Source: Bacteroidota bacterium (GTDB lineage Bacteria; Bacteroidota; Ignavibacteria; Ignavibacteriales; Ignavibacteriaceae). Taken from it: a stretch of 19,914 nt of DNA. A program made the translations under genes and the position numbers. Numbering within the stretch: position 1 is the stretch's first letter; every line of letters begins with the position of its first letter. Below the pieces are notes generated by a model. It was given only the letters and a program-made list of their open reading frames with translations. It did not search any database and had not been told where the DNA came from. This document shows, in pieces, positions 8,322 to 15,785 of the stretch. The DNA is taken from assembly GCA_021790055.1 (NCBI GenBank), contig JAJYIL010000007.1:1-19914 (forward strand), in the 5' to 3' direction.

Positions 8322-8336
8322 TAAGCATAATGCTTA
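8322..8336. promoter_or_regulatory. 15-bp perfect palindrome, candidate operator
   Basis: TAAGCAT and ATGCTTA flank a single central base and are exact reverse complements. The site lies about 30 bases downstream of the predicted transcription start and 94 bases before the first gene, a position where a bound repressor would block elongation. It is too short in the loop to form an RNA hairpin, so a dimeric DNA-binding protein is the better reading. No regulator gene is in the window. Confidence 0.4.
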
Positions 8337-8429
8337 CAAATTGTAAAAATATTTAATATATTCGTTTACGTTTAGTTTATTATTAGTTACTATGTAATAT
8401 ATTTGAACGAGAAATATAGGAGAACCATA

Positions 8430-9956
8430 TTGCTTGATAAAATTCAACAGTCTATAAGAAAATTTTCGGAGCGGTACGCATTTAATATAAAAGGGAAAAA
8501 TTATACTTACTCTCAGTTTGCACAACAAGTTTCTAATATTAGAGCGTTGCTTGAAGAGAAATGCAGCAAAAGTGAAAAACTGATCGGGGTTATAGTAAAT
8601 GACGCTAACGACATTGAAACATACGCATCTTTCTATGGCTGTTTATTTGCCGGATTCGGCTATGTTCCTATAAATCCCAAAAATCCGATTGATAGAAATT
8701 CTTCTATTCTTGAACAAACGAGTATTAAAACAATTTTATGTAGTAATATTGATAATGCAGTTTTTAAAATTGCTAAATCAAACCAGGTAAGTATTATTAA
8801 TACATCAGCTCTGCCTACAGTTCCTATCAACCTTCAGCCGCCGCAAATAGATGAAAATGAAATTGCTTATTTGCTTTTTACCTCGGGAAGTACAGGTACT
8901 CCGAAAGGTGTCCCGATAACAAGAGGTAACTTAAATGCATTCGTAGATGCATTTTTCAACCTTGGTTATAATGTAACTGAGAACGATCGTTTTATGCAAA
9001 TGTTTGAGTTGACATTTGATTTTTCGGTTGTTTGTTATACGGTTCCTTTATGTGCCGGAGCCTGCGTTTGCACCGTCCCCTCTGAAGGAATCAAATTTGC
9101 AAATGTTTATACAACGTTGGAAGAACAGCAAATAACTTTTGCGTGCATGGTACCATCGGTTCTTTCCTATTTGAAGCCATATTTTGAAGAAATAAAATTG
9201 GAAAAATTAAAGTATTCGCTCTTCTGCGGAGAAATGCTTCTTGATGAAATTGCCGAAGCCTGGTCCATCTGTACACCAAATGCGGAAATAATAAATGCTT
9301 ATGGTCCTACAGAAGCAACTGTATTTTGTTTGGTTCACACCTGGCAAAAAGAAAAATCTAAAAGAAAAATCTTTAACGATGGAGTTTGTATAGGTAAAGC
9401 AATGGTCAACACGGAAGCTATCATTGTTAATGAAAACTTAATTCAACTTCCGGAATTCGCAAAAGGCGAATTATGCCTTGCGGGCAAACAATTAACTCCG
9501 GGTTACTGGAAAGATAGCCAAAAGAATTCGCAGTCCTTCTTCAGTGCTTCAATTAACGGAATTGAAAAAATGTTTTATAAAACCGGCGATCTTGCTTTTA
9601 TTGATACTGACGGAGATTTCATGTATGCAGGCAGAATCGACAACCAGGTTAAGATTCAGGGCTTCAGGATAGAGCTCGGGGAGATTGAACACTTTGCAAG
9701 AGAATTTGTTCCGGGCTGCTACGTTGCGGCAGTTGGCTACATGAACAGTATGGGCACAATGCAGATTCATCTTTTTGTTGAGAACTATAACGGAAGTACC
9801 TCGAGCCTTGAAAATTATTTAAGGAAAAAGGTTCCGAATTACATGGTGCCGTCCGTAATATCAAGTATTCCTTCCTTCCCTCTTAATGCTAATGGGAAAA
9901 TTGATAGAAAAGAATTAAGGAACATCGGTCAAAATTTAGCTTTACAGAAAGCCTAG
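8430..9956 (+). CDS. stand-alone amino-acid adenylation enzyme (NRPS A-domain type), copy 1
   Basis: A 508-residue member of the adenylate-forming superfamily that should activate an amino acid with ATP and transfer it to a carrier thiol. Core motifs: A3 TSGSTGTPKG (151-160), A4 FDFS (196-199), A5 NAYGPTEAT (289-297), A7 YKTGDLAF (383-390), A8 GFRIELGEIE (411-420) and A10 NGKIDRKEL with Lys490. Asp197 matches Asp235 of GrsA, which holds the alpha-amino group in NRPS domains. Aligned by eye to GrsA, the pocket reads D-F-V-C-L-C-A-V-F-K. No condensation or carrier domain is fused. The start is a TTG at 8430: AGGAGA (8418-8423) lies six bases before it and the N-terminus then matches copy 2 (MLxxxxxxIxxFxERxAF). 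An earlier TTG at 8403 has no such site. First gene of the cluster. Confidence 0.85.
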   Translation: MLDKIQQSIRKFSERYAFNIKGKNYTYSQFAQQVSNIRALLEEKCSKSEKLIGVIVNDANDIETYASFYGCLFAGFGYVPINPKNPIDRNSSILEQTSIKTILCSNIDNAVFKIAKSNQVSIINTSALPTVPINLQPPQIDENEIAYLLFTSGSTGTPKGVPITRGNLNAFVDAFFNLGYNVTENDRFMQMFELTFDFSVVCYTVPLCAGACVCTVPSEGIKFANVYTTLEEQQITFACMVPSVLSYLKPYFEEIKLEKLKYSLFCGEMLLDEIAEAWSICTPNAEIINAYGPTEATVFCLVHTWQKEKSKRKIFNDGVCIGKAMVNTEAIIVNENLIQLPEFAKGELCLAGKQLTPGYWKDSQKNSQSFFSASINGIEKMFYKTGDLAFIDTDGDFMYAGRIDNQVKIQGFRIELGEIEHFAREFVPGCYVAAVGYMNSMGTMQIHLFVENYNGSTSSLENYLRKKVPNYMVPSVISSIPSFPLNANGKIDRKELRNIGQNLALQKA

Positions 9957-9990
9957 CGGTTAATAACAAATTAGAAAAAACAAAATTAAT

Positions 9991-11496
9991 ATGTTAAGAG
10001 AATTTGTAAGCTGTATCGAAAGATTTCCCGAACGAAATGCGTTCTGCATCAACGGAATTTTATATCAATACAACCGGTTTGCAAAAATTATTTCGGGGAT
10101 AAAAGATTTAATCAATCAGCTCTCAGACCCGGCTGTAAAATCTATCGGCGTTACTTCATTTGACAGTATTGAAACCTACGCAACATTCTTCGCCGCCCTA
10201 TTTGCAGGCAAGACTTTCGTACCTATTGATCCATCAAATCCTATCGATAGGAATTCATTAATGATCAGCCTTGCTGAAATCAAAGTTATCTTAACAAGCC
10301 GGATGGATGATAACGTATTAAAAATGTCAAAGGAATTTCCCGGAGTAAAATTCATTAACACACAGGGGATACAATCACCTGGAATTAGTTTAACTGCACC
10401 ACAGGCAAAACCGGAAGATACTGCTTACATTCTTTTCACTTCCGGCAGTACCGGAGTTCCAAAAGCAGTTCCCCTTTCTCATAAGAACGTAAACTCATTC
10501 ATAGATGCATTCTTAGCGCTTGGCTATAACATCGATGAAAACGATAGATGCCTTCAGTCTTCAGATCTACTTTTTGACCTTTCCACGATGTCATATATGG
10601 TTCCATTGTTAAAAGGAGCTTGTGTTTACACTGTGCCGGAAGAAGGAATCAGGTACGCAAACATTTTGGAAATACTAACTGAAAGAGAAATTACTTTTGC
10701 ATTGATGGTGCCTTCTGTTCTCAACTATCTTCGTCCGTTCTTTAAGGACATCATGTTGGAAAAAATGCGCTACTCATTATTCTGCGGTGAAGCTTTATAC
10801 GGCGATATCATTTCTGAATGGACAGAATGCGTTCCTAATGCACTGATACAGAATGTGTACGGACCAACAGAGGCAACTAACTTTTGCCTTACCTATGATT
10901 GGAATAAAAATAAATCCTTGAATAAAATATTCAACGGAGTTATATGTATAGGCAAGCCAATGAAAAATATGGAAGCGATTGTAATTGATGAAAATTATAA
11001 TCAGCTGCCGGTTGGTGAAAAAGGTGAACTTTGCTTAGCTGGTCTGCAATTAACTTCGGGCTATTTGAAGAATCCTGAAAAGAATGACTCAGCATTTTTT
11101 AAGATTTGTAAGGACGGACTGGAAACAACATTTTATAAAACCGGAGATGTTTCTTTTAAAGATAATGAAGACGATTTTTTCTACTGCGGACGAAAAGACT
11201 ACCAGATAAAAATACACGGTTACAGAATTGAACTTGGCGAAATTGAATATCATGCAAGGCAGTTTCTGTCGCCTTCAAACGCCGCCGCCGTCGCTTATCA
11301 AACTGAAGCGGGGCTGACAAAGATTCATCTATTTGTAGAACAGTTAAATGGCAGGTCGGATAAATTAACAGAATACCTAAAGTCAAAAATTCCGCAGTAC
11401 ATGCAGCCTTATAAAATAACCTCGCTGGAAAGCTTTCCGCTTAATTCAAACGGCAAAGTAGACCGGAAGGCATTGCTAAAATTTGTAAACGAATAA
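9991..11496 (+). CDS. stand-alone amino-acid adenylation enzyme (NRPS A-domain type), copy 2
   Basis: A 501-residue paralogue of the gene 34 bases upstream; the two share long blocks such as NPIDRNS, MVPSVL, YSLFCGE, YGPTEAT and RIELGEIE, so they arose by tandem duplication. Motifs: TSGSTGVPK (150-158), FDLS with Asp196 (195-198), NVYGPTEAT (288-296), YKTGDVSF (382-389), YRIELGEIE (411-419) and NGKVDRKAL with Lys489. The pocket by eye is D-L-M-L-L-C-V-N-F-K, different from copy 1 at positions 2, 3, 4, 7 and 8, which points to a different amino acid. DltA-type D-alanine ligases are a related single-domain family, but no other dlt gene is present. The ribosome binding site is weak. Confidence 0.85.
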   Translation: MLREFVSCIERFPERNAFCINGILYQYNRFAKIISGIKDLINQLSDPAVKSIGVTSFDSIETYATFFAALFAGKTFVPIDPSNPIDRNSLMISLAEIKVILTSRMDDNVLKMSKEFPGVKFINTQGIQSPGISLTAPQAKPEDTAYILFTSGSTGVPKAVPLSHKNVNSFIDAFLALGYNIDENDRCLQSSDLLFDLSTMSYMVPLLKGACVYTVPEEGIRYANILEILTEREITFALMVPSVLNYLRPFFKDIMLEKMRYSLFCGEALYGDIISEWTECVPNALIQNVYGPTEATNFCLTYDWNKNKSLNKIFNGVICIGKPMKNMEAIVIDENYNQLPVGEKGELCLAGLQLTSGYLKNPEKNDSAFFKICKDGLETTFYKTGDVSFKDNEDDFFYCGRKDYQIKIHGYRIELGEIEYHARQFLSPSNAAAVAYQTEAGLTKIHLFVEQLNGRSDKLTEYLKSKIPQYMQPYKITSLESFPLNSNGKVDRKALLKFVNE

Positions 11497-11508
11497 TAGG
11501 AAATATTC

Positions 11509-12192
11509 ATGATTGAAAGTCTTTCAATAAGAACAGCAGTTGTTGATGATATTGATTTTGTAATTGAAGCAATCTTTGAATCGGAGAAAAGCAGCTCTCA
11601 AGTTATAAGCTCTTGCAAAATATTTTCACTTAGCGAAGAACAGTTCAAAGAAATCTTGATTGACGTGCTTAAGCAGGATATACCTAACTATGATTATTTC
11701 CTTTCAGGCTTTCTTATCGCCGAAAGGGATGGAATGCGTATCGGCGCTCTCGGCTCGTGGCTGGAAAGTGCAGACGGCACGCCAAGCGGCATTATTAAAG
11801 CTACAATTCTTTTCCCATATCTCGATAAAAACACAATAAAGAATTTGAATAAAAATACTAAAGTTATAAAAGGACTAACGATAAACCGTGAGGTAGGAGC
11901 TTTACAACTTGAACACGGCTATGTCCGTCCTGAATTTAGAAGACACGGCGTATTTACCAGGCTTATTAAAGAACATGTTATCAAGTACACTCAAAAAAAC
12001 GATTCGATTGAAAAGGTGCAGGGAATAATATTTAAAGAAAATTACAAATCATACCAGGCGCACTTGAAAGTCGGTTATAAAGTAATAGAAGAAAGAATAG
12101 TTGACGATCCTGCTATATTCAATTTCTTCCCTTTTAATACAAAGGTTCTTGTAGAACTGGACAGAGAAACATTTTCCAAGTTTCGGGTTTAA
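11509..12192 (+). CDS. GNAT-family N-acyltransferase
   Basis: A 227-residue protein with the GNAT fold signature. YVRPEFRRHGVFTRLI (138-153) is the acyl-CoA-binding motif A with the RxxGx pyrophosphate loop, and ENYKSYQAHLKVGYKV (177-192) is the C-terminal motif B. It should move an acyl group from acyl-CoA, or possibly from the acyl-carrier protein of this cluster, to an amine. The acceptor is unknown; the amino group of an activated amino acid is a natural guess given its position 12 bases after two adenylation genes. AGGAAA lies shortly before the ATG. The N-terminal half (about 1-60) is longer than the minimal GNAT domain. Confidence 0.8.
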   Translation: MIESLSIRTAVVDDIDFVIEAIFESEKSSSQVISSCKIFSLSEEQFKEILIDVLKQDIPNYDYFLSGFLIAERDGMRIGALGSWLESADGTPSGIIKATILFPYLDKNTIKNLNKNTKVIKGLTINREVGALQLEHGYVRPEFRRHGVFTRLIKEHVIKYTQKNDSIEKVQGIIFKENYKSYQAHLKVGYKVIEERIVDDPAIFNFFPFNTKVLVELDRETFSKFRV

Positions 12193-12279
12193 TCAGGCAT
12201 TTAGCTAAAAGCGAATAGGATATCTGATAATTTCATTACATTTACAATAAAAAAAATATTTTATGTATACGGAGAATGA

Positions 12280-12516
12280 ATGGAAAATTTGGAGAAACTT
12301 AAAAAGGCATTTTCAGAATCACTTGAAATCCCGCCGGAAGATATAAACGATGCACTAAGCTACGGTAATAAATCATGGGATTCGGTAGCTCACCTCGCAT
12401 TAGTTGCATCGGTTGAAACCGAGTTTGATATAATGCTTGCATCCGACGACGTTATCGACATGAGCAGCTTCCTTAAAGCAAAAGAGATATTAGGAAAGTA
12501 TGGAATCAGCTTTTAA
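12280..12516 (+). CDS. acyl/peptidyl carrier protein
   Basis: A 78-residue acidic four-helix carrier protein. Ser35 in WDSVAHL is the expected site for the 4'-phosphopantetheine arm, in the D-S-[LV] context of the family. The length is normal and no other domain is fused. It is the only carrier protein in the cluster, so several adenylating enzymes may load the same protein. GGAGA lies four bases before the ATG, which is out of frame with an overlapping ATG at 12276. It follows the GNAT gene by 87 bases, the largest gap within the cluster, and its last 17 bases overlap the next gene. No phosphopantetheinyl transferase is encoded nearby, so a housekeeping enzyme must act on it. Confidence 0.9.
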   Translation: MENLEKLKKAFSESLEIPPEDINDALSYGNKSWDSVAHLALVASVETEFDIMLASDDVIDMSSFLKAKEILGKYGISF

Positions 12517-13258
12517 CCTGGAAGGCAGGATAGCCTTTATTACCGGCTCTACCAGGGGCATGGGCTGGGCTGAGGCGAAGCTTTTCACAAAGATGGGCGC
12601 TACCGTAATTCTTAACGGCGTCCACAGCAGGGAGCTTCTTGAGCAGCGCCGGGAAGAGTTGAAGAAAGAATTTAATGTAGATGCCGACGGTTATTTCTTT
12701 GACGTAGGCGATTGGGCTGCTGTACAGAACTGTTATAATTCGATTTTTAAAAAATATAAAAGACTTGATGTTTTAGTTAATAATGCCGGCACTCTTGAAG
12801 ATAATTTAGTCGGCATGATCCGCAAAGAAAATATAGCCAATACATTCAGTACAAATACTACGGGTGTAATATACAATTTACAGCTTGCAGCAAGATTGAT
12901 GATGAGAAGTAAATCCGGCTCAATAATTAATATTTCTTCTCTTGTAGGAAAAGTTGGAAATGAAGGTCAGGTTGTTTACGGCGGAAGCAAGGCAGCGGTT
13001 ATAGGCATTACTCTTTCAGCCGCGCGCGAGCTTGCACCCATGAATATCCGTGTCAATGCAATTGCACCCGGGTTTATCAATACCGATTTTATAAAGCCGT
13101 TGACCCCGGAAATTTACCAGCAAAGATTAGATGCTATTAAGATGAAGAGGATCGGTCAACCGGAAGATGTAGCAAACGCTGCGCTGTTTTTCGCTTCCGA
13201 TTTATCCTCTTACATTACCGGTCAGGTTTTGGGAGTGGACGGAGGAATGATAATGTGA
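12500..13258 (+). CDS. SDR oxidoreductase, FabG-like (3-oxoacyl-carrier-protein reductase family)
   Basis: A 252-residue classical short-chain dehydrogenase/reductase. It shows the dinucleotide motif TGSTRGMG (15-22), NNAG (94-97), the catalytic Ser (SS at 146-147), Tyr160 and Lys164 (YGGSK), the APG turn (189-191) and the C-terminal GQVLGVDGG. FabG-like members reduce 3-oxoacyl groups on carrier protein with NADPH. Its overlap with the carrier-protein gene supports a carrier-bound substrate, although other ketones or alcohols cannot be excluded. AGGAAAG lies just before the ATG, inside the carrier gene, so translation is coupled. The first 150 bases look richer in G+C than the rest of the gene. 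Confidence 0.88.
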   Translation: MESAFNLEGRIAFITGSTRGMGWAEAKLFTKMGATVILNGVHSRELLEQRREELKKEFNVDADGYFFDVGDWAAVQNCYNSIFKKYKRLDVLVNNAGTLEDNLVGMIRKENIANTFSTNTTGVIYNLQLAARLMMRSKSGSIINISSLVGKVGNEGQVVYGGSKAAVIGITLSAARELAPMNIRVNAIAPGFINTDFIKPLTPEIYQQRLDAIKMKRIGQPEDVANAALFFASDLSSYITGQVLGVDGGMIM

Positions 13259-14682
13259 TGTTTTGGGATTTCGGAAATATTGATCAGAATTCCACTGCTT
13301 TAATTGACGATTCTACCGGCGAAGAAACTTCTTACGGCAGATTAAAATCCAAATGCGATAAAATCTCTGGAAATATTATATCAGATTCAAAGAGATTACT
13401 TTTTTCCTTTTGCGATAATTCTGCCCAAAGCATAATCACATATTTAGCCGCTCTGCGTTCAGGCAACGCAGTCTTTCTTGCCAATACCAGGATGGATTCT
13501 GATTTAAAGAAGAGCCTGATAGAAATTTACAAGCCTGAAATTATCTTTAGTATAGATGAACTTCCAGATATTCTACCGGAATATTCTAGACATAATGATG
13601 ATGATGATTTTGCCTTTTATCTCAGGAAGGAAAATCATGAATTAGTCCGGCTTCATCCTGATCTTTCTGTGCTGCTTTCTACTTCCGGCACTACCGGTAG
13701 CCCTAAGCTGGTAAAGCTTTCATATCAAAATATTCAGGCAAATGCAGAATCTATTGCAGAATATCTTAATATTGCAAACGATGAAAAGCCAATAACAAGC
13801 CTGCCGATGAGTTATTCATTCGGACTTTCAGTAATAAACAGCCACCTTCTTATGGGAGCTAAAATCCTTTGCTCTAATAAATCGATGGTTATGCGCGAGT
13901 TTTGGAATACATTTAGCCAACACAATTGCACGTCCTTTTCCGGTGTGCCTTACAATTACCAGATGCTTAAGAGACTTAAGTTCGACAAAATGAATTTACC
14001 TTCGCTTAGATCAATGACGCAGGCTGGCGGAAGATTAAGCGAGGAATTCATTAAATATTTTTATGATACGGCAGTAAGCAAAGGAATAAAATTTTTCGTC
14101 ATGTACGGTCAAACCGAGGCTACCGCAAGAATATCTTATGTGCCTTTCGAGCGCCTGAGCGATAAGATTGGTTCAATCGGGATACCGATACCGAACGGCG
14201 AAATAAAAATTATTTCGGATAAGGAAGAGGTTACTACTCCAACAGTTCAAGGCGAGCTTGTCTATTATGGGAAAAATGTAATGATGGGCTACGCAGAAAA
14301 TCGTTTGGACCTTTCATTAGGCAATGAGATGAAAGGCATTCTTCATACCGGAGATTTAGCTTTCAAGGATTCTGAAGGCTTTTGCTATATTACTGGAAGG
14401 ATGAAAAGATTTATTAAGCTGTTCGGACTTCGCGTTAATCTTGATGATGTTGAAAAGATGCTCGAGAACCGCTTCAATTGCGCCGCTGCATGTTATGGAA
14501 CCGACGATTCGTTAAAAGTTCTTCTTCACTCTAACGGAATAGATATTTCCGAGACGGCTAAAAGAACAATTATCGAAACATATAAGCTTCATCATTCGGT
14601 CATATCTGTAAAATGTGTTGATTCAATCCCTGTCACTTCTTCCGGCAAAAAGGATTACCGGCTGTTACAAGAGAAAGAATGA
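13258..14682 (+). CDS. acyl-adenylating enzyme (AMP-binding, acyl-CoA/acyl-ACP ligase type)
   Basis: A 474-residue adenylate-forming enzyme, distinct from the two amino-acid-type copies. Motifs: STSGTTGSPKLVKLS (141-155), MYGQTEATAR (282-291), HTGDLAF (363-369), GLRVNLDDVE (390-399) and the A10 lysine in SSGKKDYRLL (461-470). At the place of the FDxS aspartate it reads YSFGLS, so the residue that binds an alpha-amino group is absent and a plain carboxylic or fatty acid is the likelier substrate. Such an enzyme would make an acyl-AMP and load carrier protein or CoA. The ATG at 13258 overlaps the SDR stop (TGATG); a GTG at 13255, closer to the GGAGGA at 13241-13246, is equally possible and adds one residue. 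Confidence 0.85.
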   Translation: MFWDFGNIDQNSTALIDDSTGEETSYGRLKSKCDKISGNIISDSKRLLFSFCDNSAQSIITYLAALRSGNAVFLANTRMDSDLKKSLIEIYKPEIIFSIDELPDILPEYSRHNDDDDFAFYLRKENHELVRLHPDLSVLLSTSGTTGSPKLVKLSYQNIQANAESIAEYLNIANDEKPITSLPMSYSFGLSVINSHLLMGAKILCSNKSMVMREFWNTFSQHNCTSFSGVPYNYQMLKRLKFDKMNLPSLRSMTQAGGRLSEEFIKYFYDTAVSKGIKFFVMYGQTEATARISYVPFERLSDKIGSIGIPIPNGEIKIISDKEEVTTPTVQGELVYYGKNVMMGYAENRLDLSLGNEMKGILHTGDLAFKDSEGFCYITGRMKRFIKLFGLRVNLDDVEKMLENRFNCAAACYGTDDSLKVLLHSNGIDISETAKRTIIETYKLHHSVISVKCVDSIPVTSSGKKDYRLLQEKE

Positions 14683-14683
14683 A

Positions 14684-15784
14684 ATGAGCGCAATCGAACA
14701 ACTTTTCTCGCTGCCTGAATATTCTATAGACAACGATAAGAAGCGCAAGCTTCTTTTAAGCGAATTGAATGTGCTCACAAAATTCCACTATTCTAACTGC
14801 CTTCAGTACAAGAATATTTTAAACAACCTAAACATTAACCCTGAGACTGAATTAGACAATATTGAAGCTGTCCCCTATCTTCCGGTAAGACTCTTCAAGA
14901 CTCAAAAAATGCAAAGCATCCCGGACAGCGAAGTATTGAAGGTTTTAATATCCAGTGGAACTTCAGACCAGCAAGTTTCCCGGATTGCTTTAAACCGGGA
15001 TACGTCGCTTCTTCAGGTTAAAGCGCTCGCTTCAATCATTACATCTTACATCGGGAATAAACGCCTGCCGATGATAATAATCGATACCGATGCAACTATA
15101 AGAAATAAATCATCTATGAGCGCAAGGGGTGCCGGTCTCGTTGGGCTGTCTAATTTCGGAAGAAATCATTTCTTTGCTCTTGATGAAAACATGAATTTAA
15201 AAGTCGATGAGTTCATTGACTTTGTTGAAAAATATAAATCCGAGCCGATACTTATCTTCGGCTTCACTTTTATGATCTGGCAGTATCTCTATAAAAAATT
15301 AAAACACTTAAATAAGAAGGCTGATCTCAGCTCGGCGATTTTAATCCACAGCGGCGGATGGAAGAAGCTGCTTGACCAAGCAGTGTCTAACGAAATATTT
15401 AAATCTGAATTGTACGATCATTTTAGATTAAAAAAGATTTACAACTTCTATGGTATGGTCGAGCAAGTCGGAAGCATCTTTATGGAATGCGAAGAAGGAT
15501 TTCTACATACTCCAAATTTTGCCGAGGTACTTATCAGGGATTATGTAAGCTGGCAAACATTATCAGCCGGAGAAAATGGAGTAATACAGACCTTAAGCAT
15601 CTTACCCAGAAGCTATCCCGGTCATTCACTTTTGACAGAAGACATGGGAACAATTATCGGGATTGACAATTGCCGCTGCGGAAGGAAAGGAACTTATTTT
15701 ACCGTCAGCGGAAGAGTTCCGAAGGCTGAATTAAGAGGCTGCAGCGATACGCATGCAGAAACAGTTTTAAGTGCTGGAAGTTGA
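14684..15784 (+). CDS. LuxE-like acyl-protein synthetase
   Basis: A 366-residue LuxE/PaaK-type protein. In the luminescence fatty-acid reductase, LuxE activates a fatty acid with ATP and passes the acyl group through its own cysteine to LuxC. Visible features are the phosphate loop ISSGTSDQQ (89-97), FGFTFMIWQYL (192-202), IHSGGWKK (221-228), YGMVEQVG (256-263), the CRCGRKG cluster (330-336) and SGRVPKAELRGC with Cys353, matching the acyl-accepting C-terminal cysteine of LuxE. The length is that of LuxE. An in-frame ATG at 14615 lies inside the previous gene; the ATG at 14684, just after that gene's stop and behind a GA-rich site, gives the family N-terminus. The LuxC-like gene follows directly, so the pair probably forms a complex. 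Confidence 0.9.
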   Translation: MSAIEQLFSLPEYSIDNDKKRKLLLSELNVLTKFHYSNCLQYKNILNNLNINPETELDNIEAVPYLPVRLFKTQKMQSIPDSEVLKVLISSGTSDQQVSRIALNRDTSLLQVKALASIITSYIGNKRLPMIIIDTDATIRNKSSMSARGAGLVGLSNFGRNHFFALDENMNLKVDEFIDFVEKYKSEPILIFGFTFMIWQYLYKKLKHLNKKADLSSAILIHSGGWKKLLDQAVSNEIFKSELYDHFRLKKIYNFYGMVEQVGSIFMECEEGFLHTPNFAEVLIRDYVSWQTLSAGENGVIQTLSILPRSYPGHSLLTEDMGTIIGIDNCRCGRKGTYFTVSGRVPKAELRGCSDTHAETVLSAGS

Positions 15785-15785
15785 A

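Larger units (their letters stand above)
7973..8429. other. divergent intergenic region, envelope protein / biosynthetic cluster
   Basis: 457 bases between two genes read away from each other. No reading frame of coding character is seen. It contains an 8-bp inverted repeat (8035-8042 AAAGAATC, 8058-8065 GATTCTTT, 15-base loop), an extended -10 element at 8278-8286 and a perfect palindrome at 8322-8336. The last 90 bases before the cluster are very A/T-rich. This is where transcription of the cluster most likely starts. Confidence 0.6.

Noticed and set aside
8430..11496. DltA (D-alanine ligase for teichoic acid) for the tandem adenylation genes
   Set aside because: The genes have the right domain, but dltB, dltC and dltD are absent and the envelope proteins point to a Gram-negative host; the other neighbours are LuxE, LuxC and an exporter.
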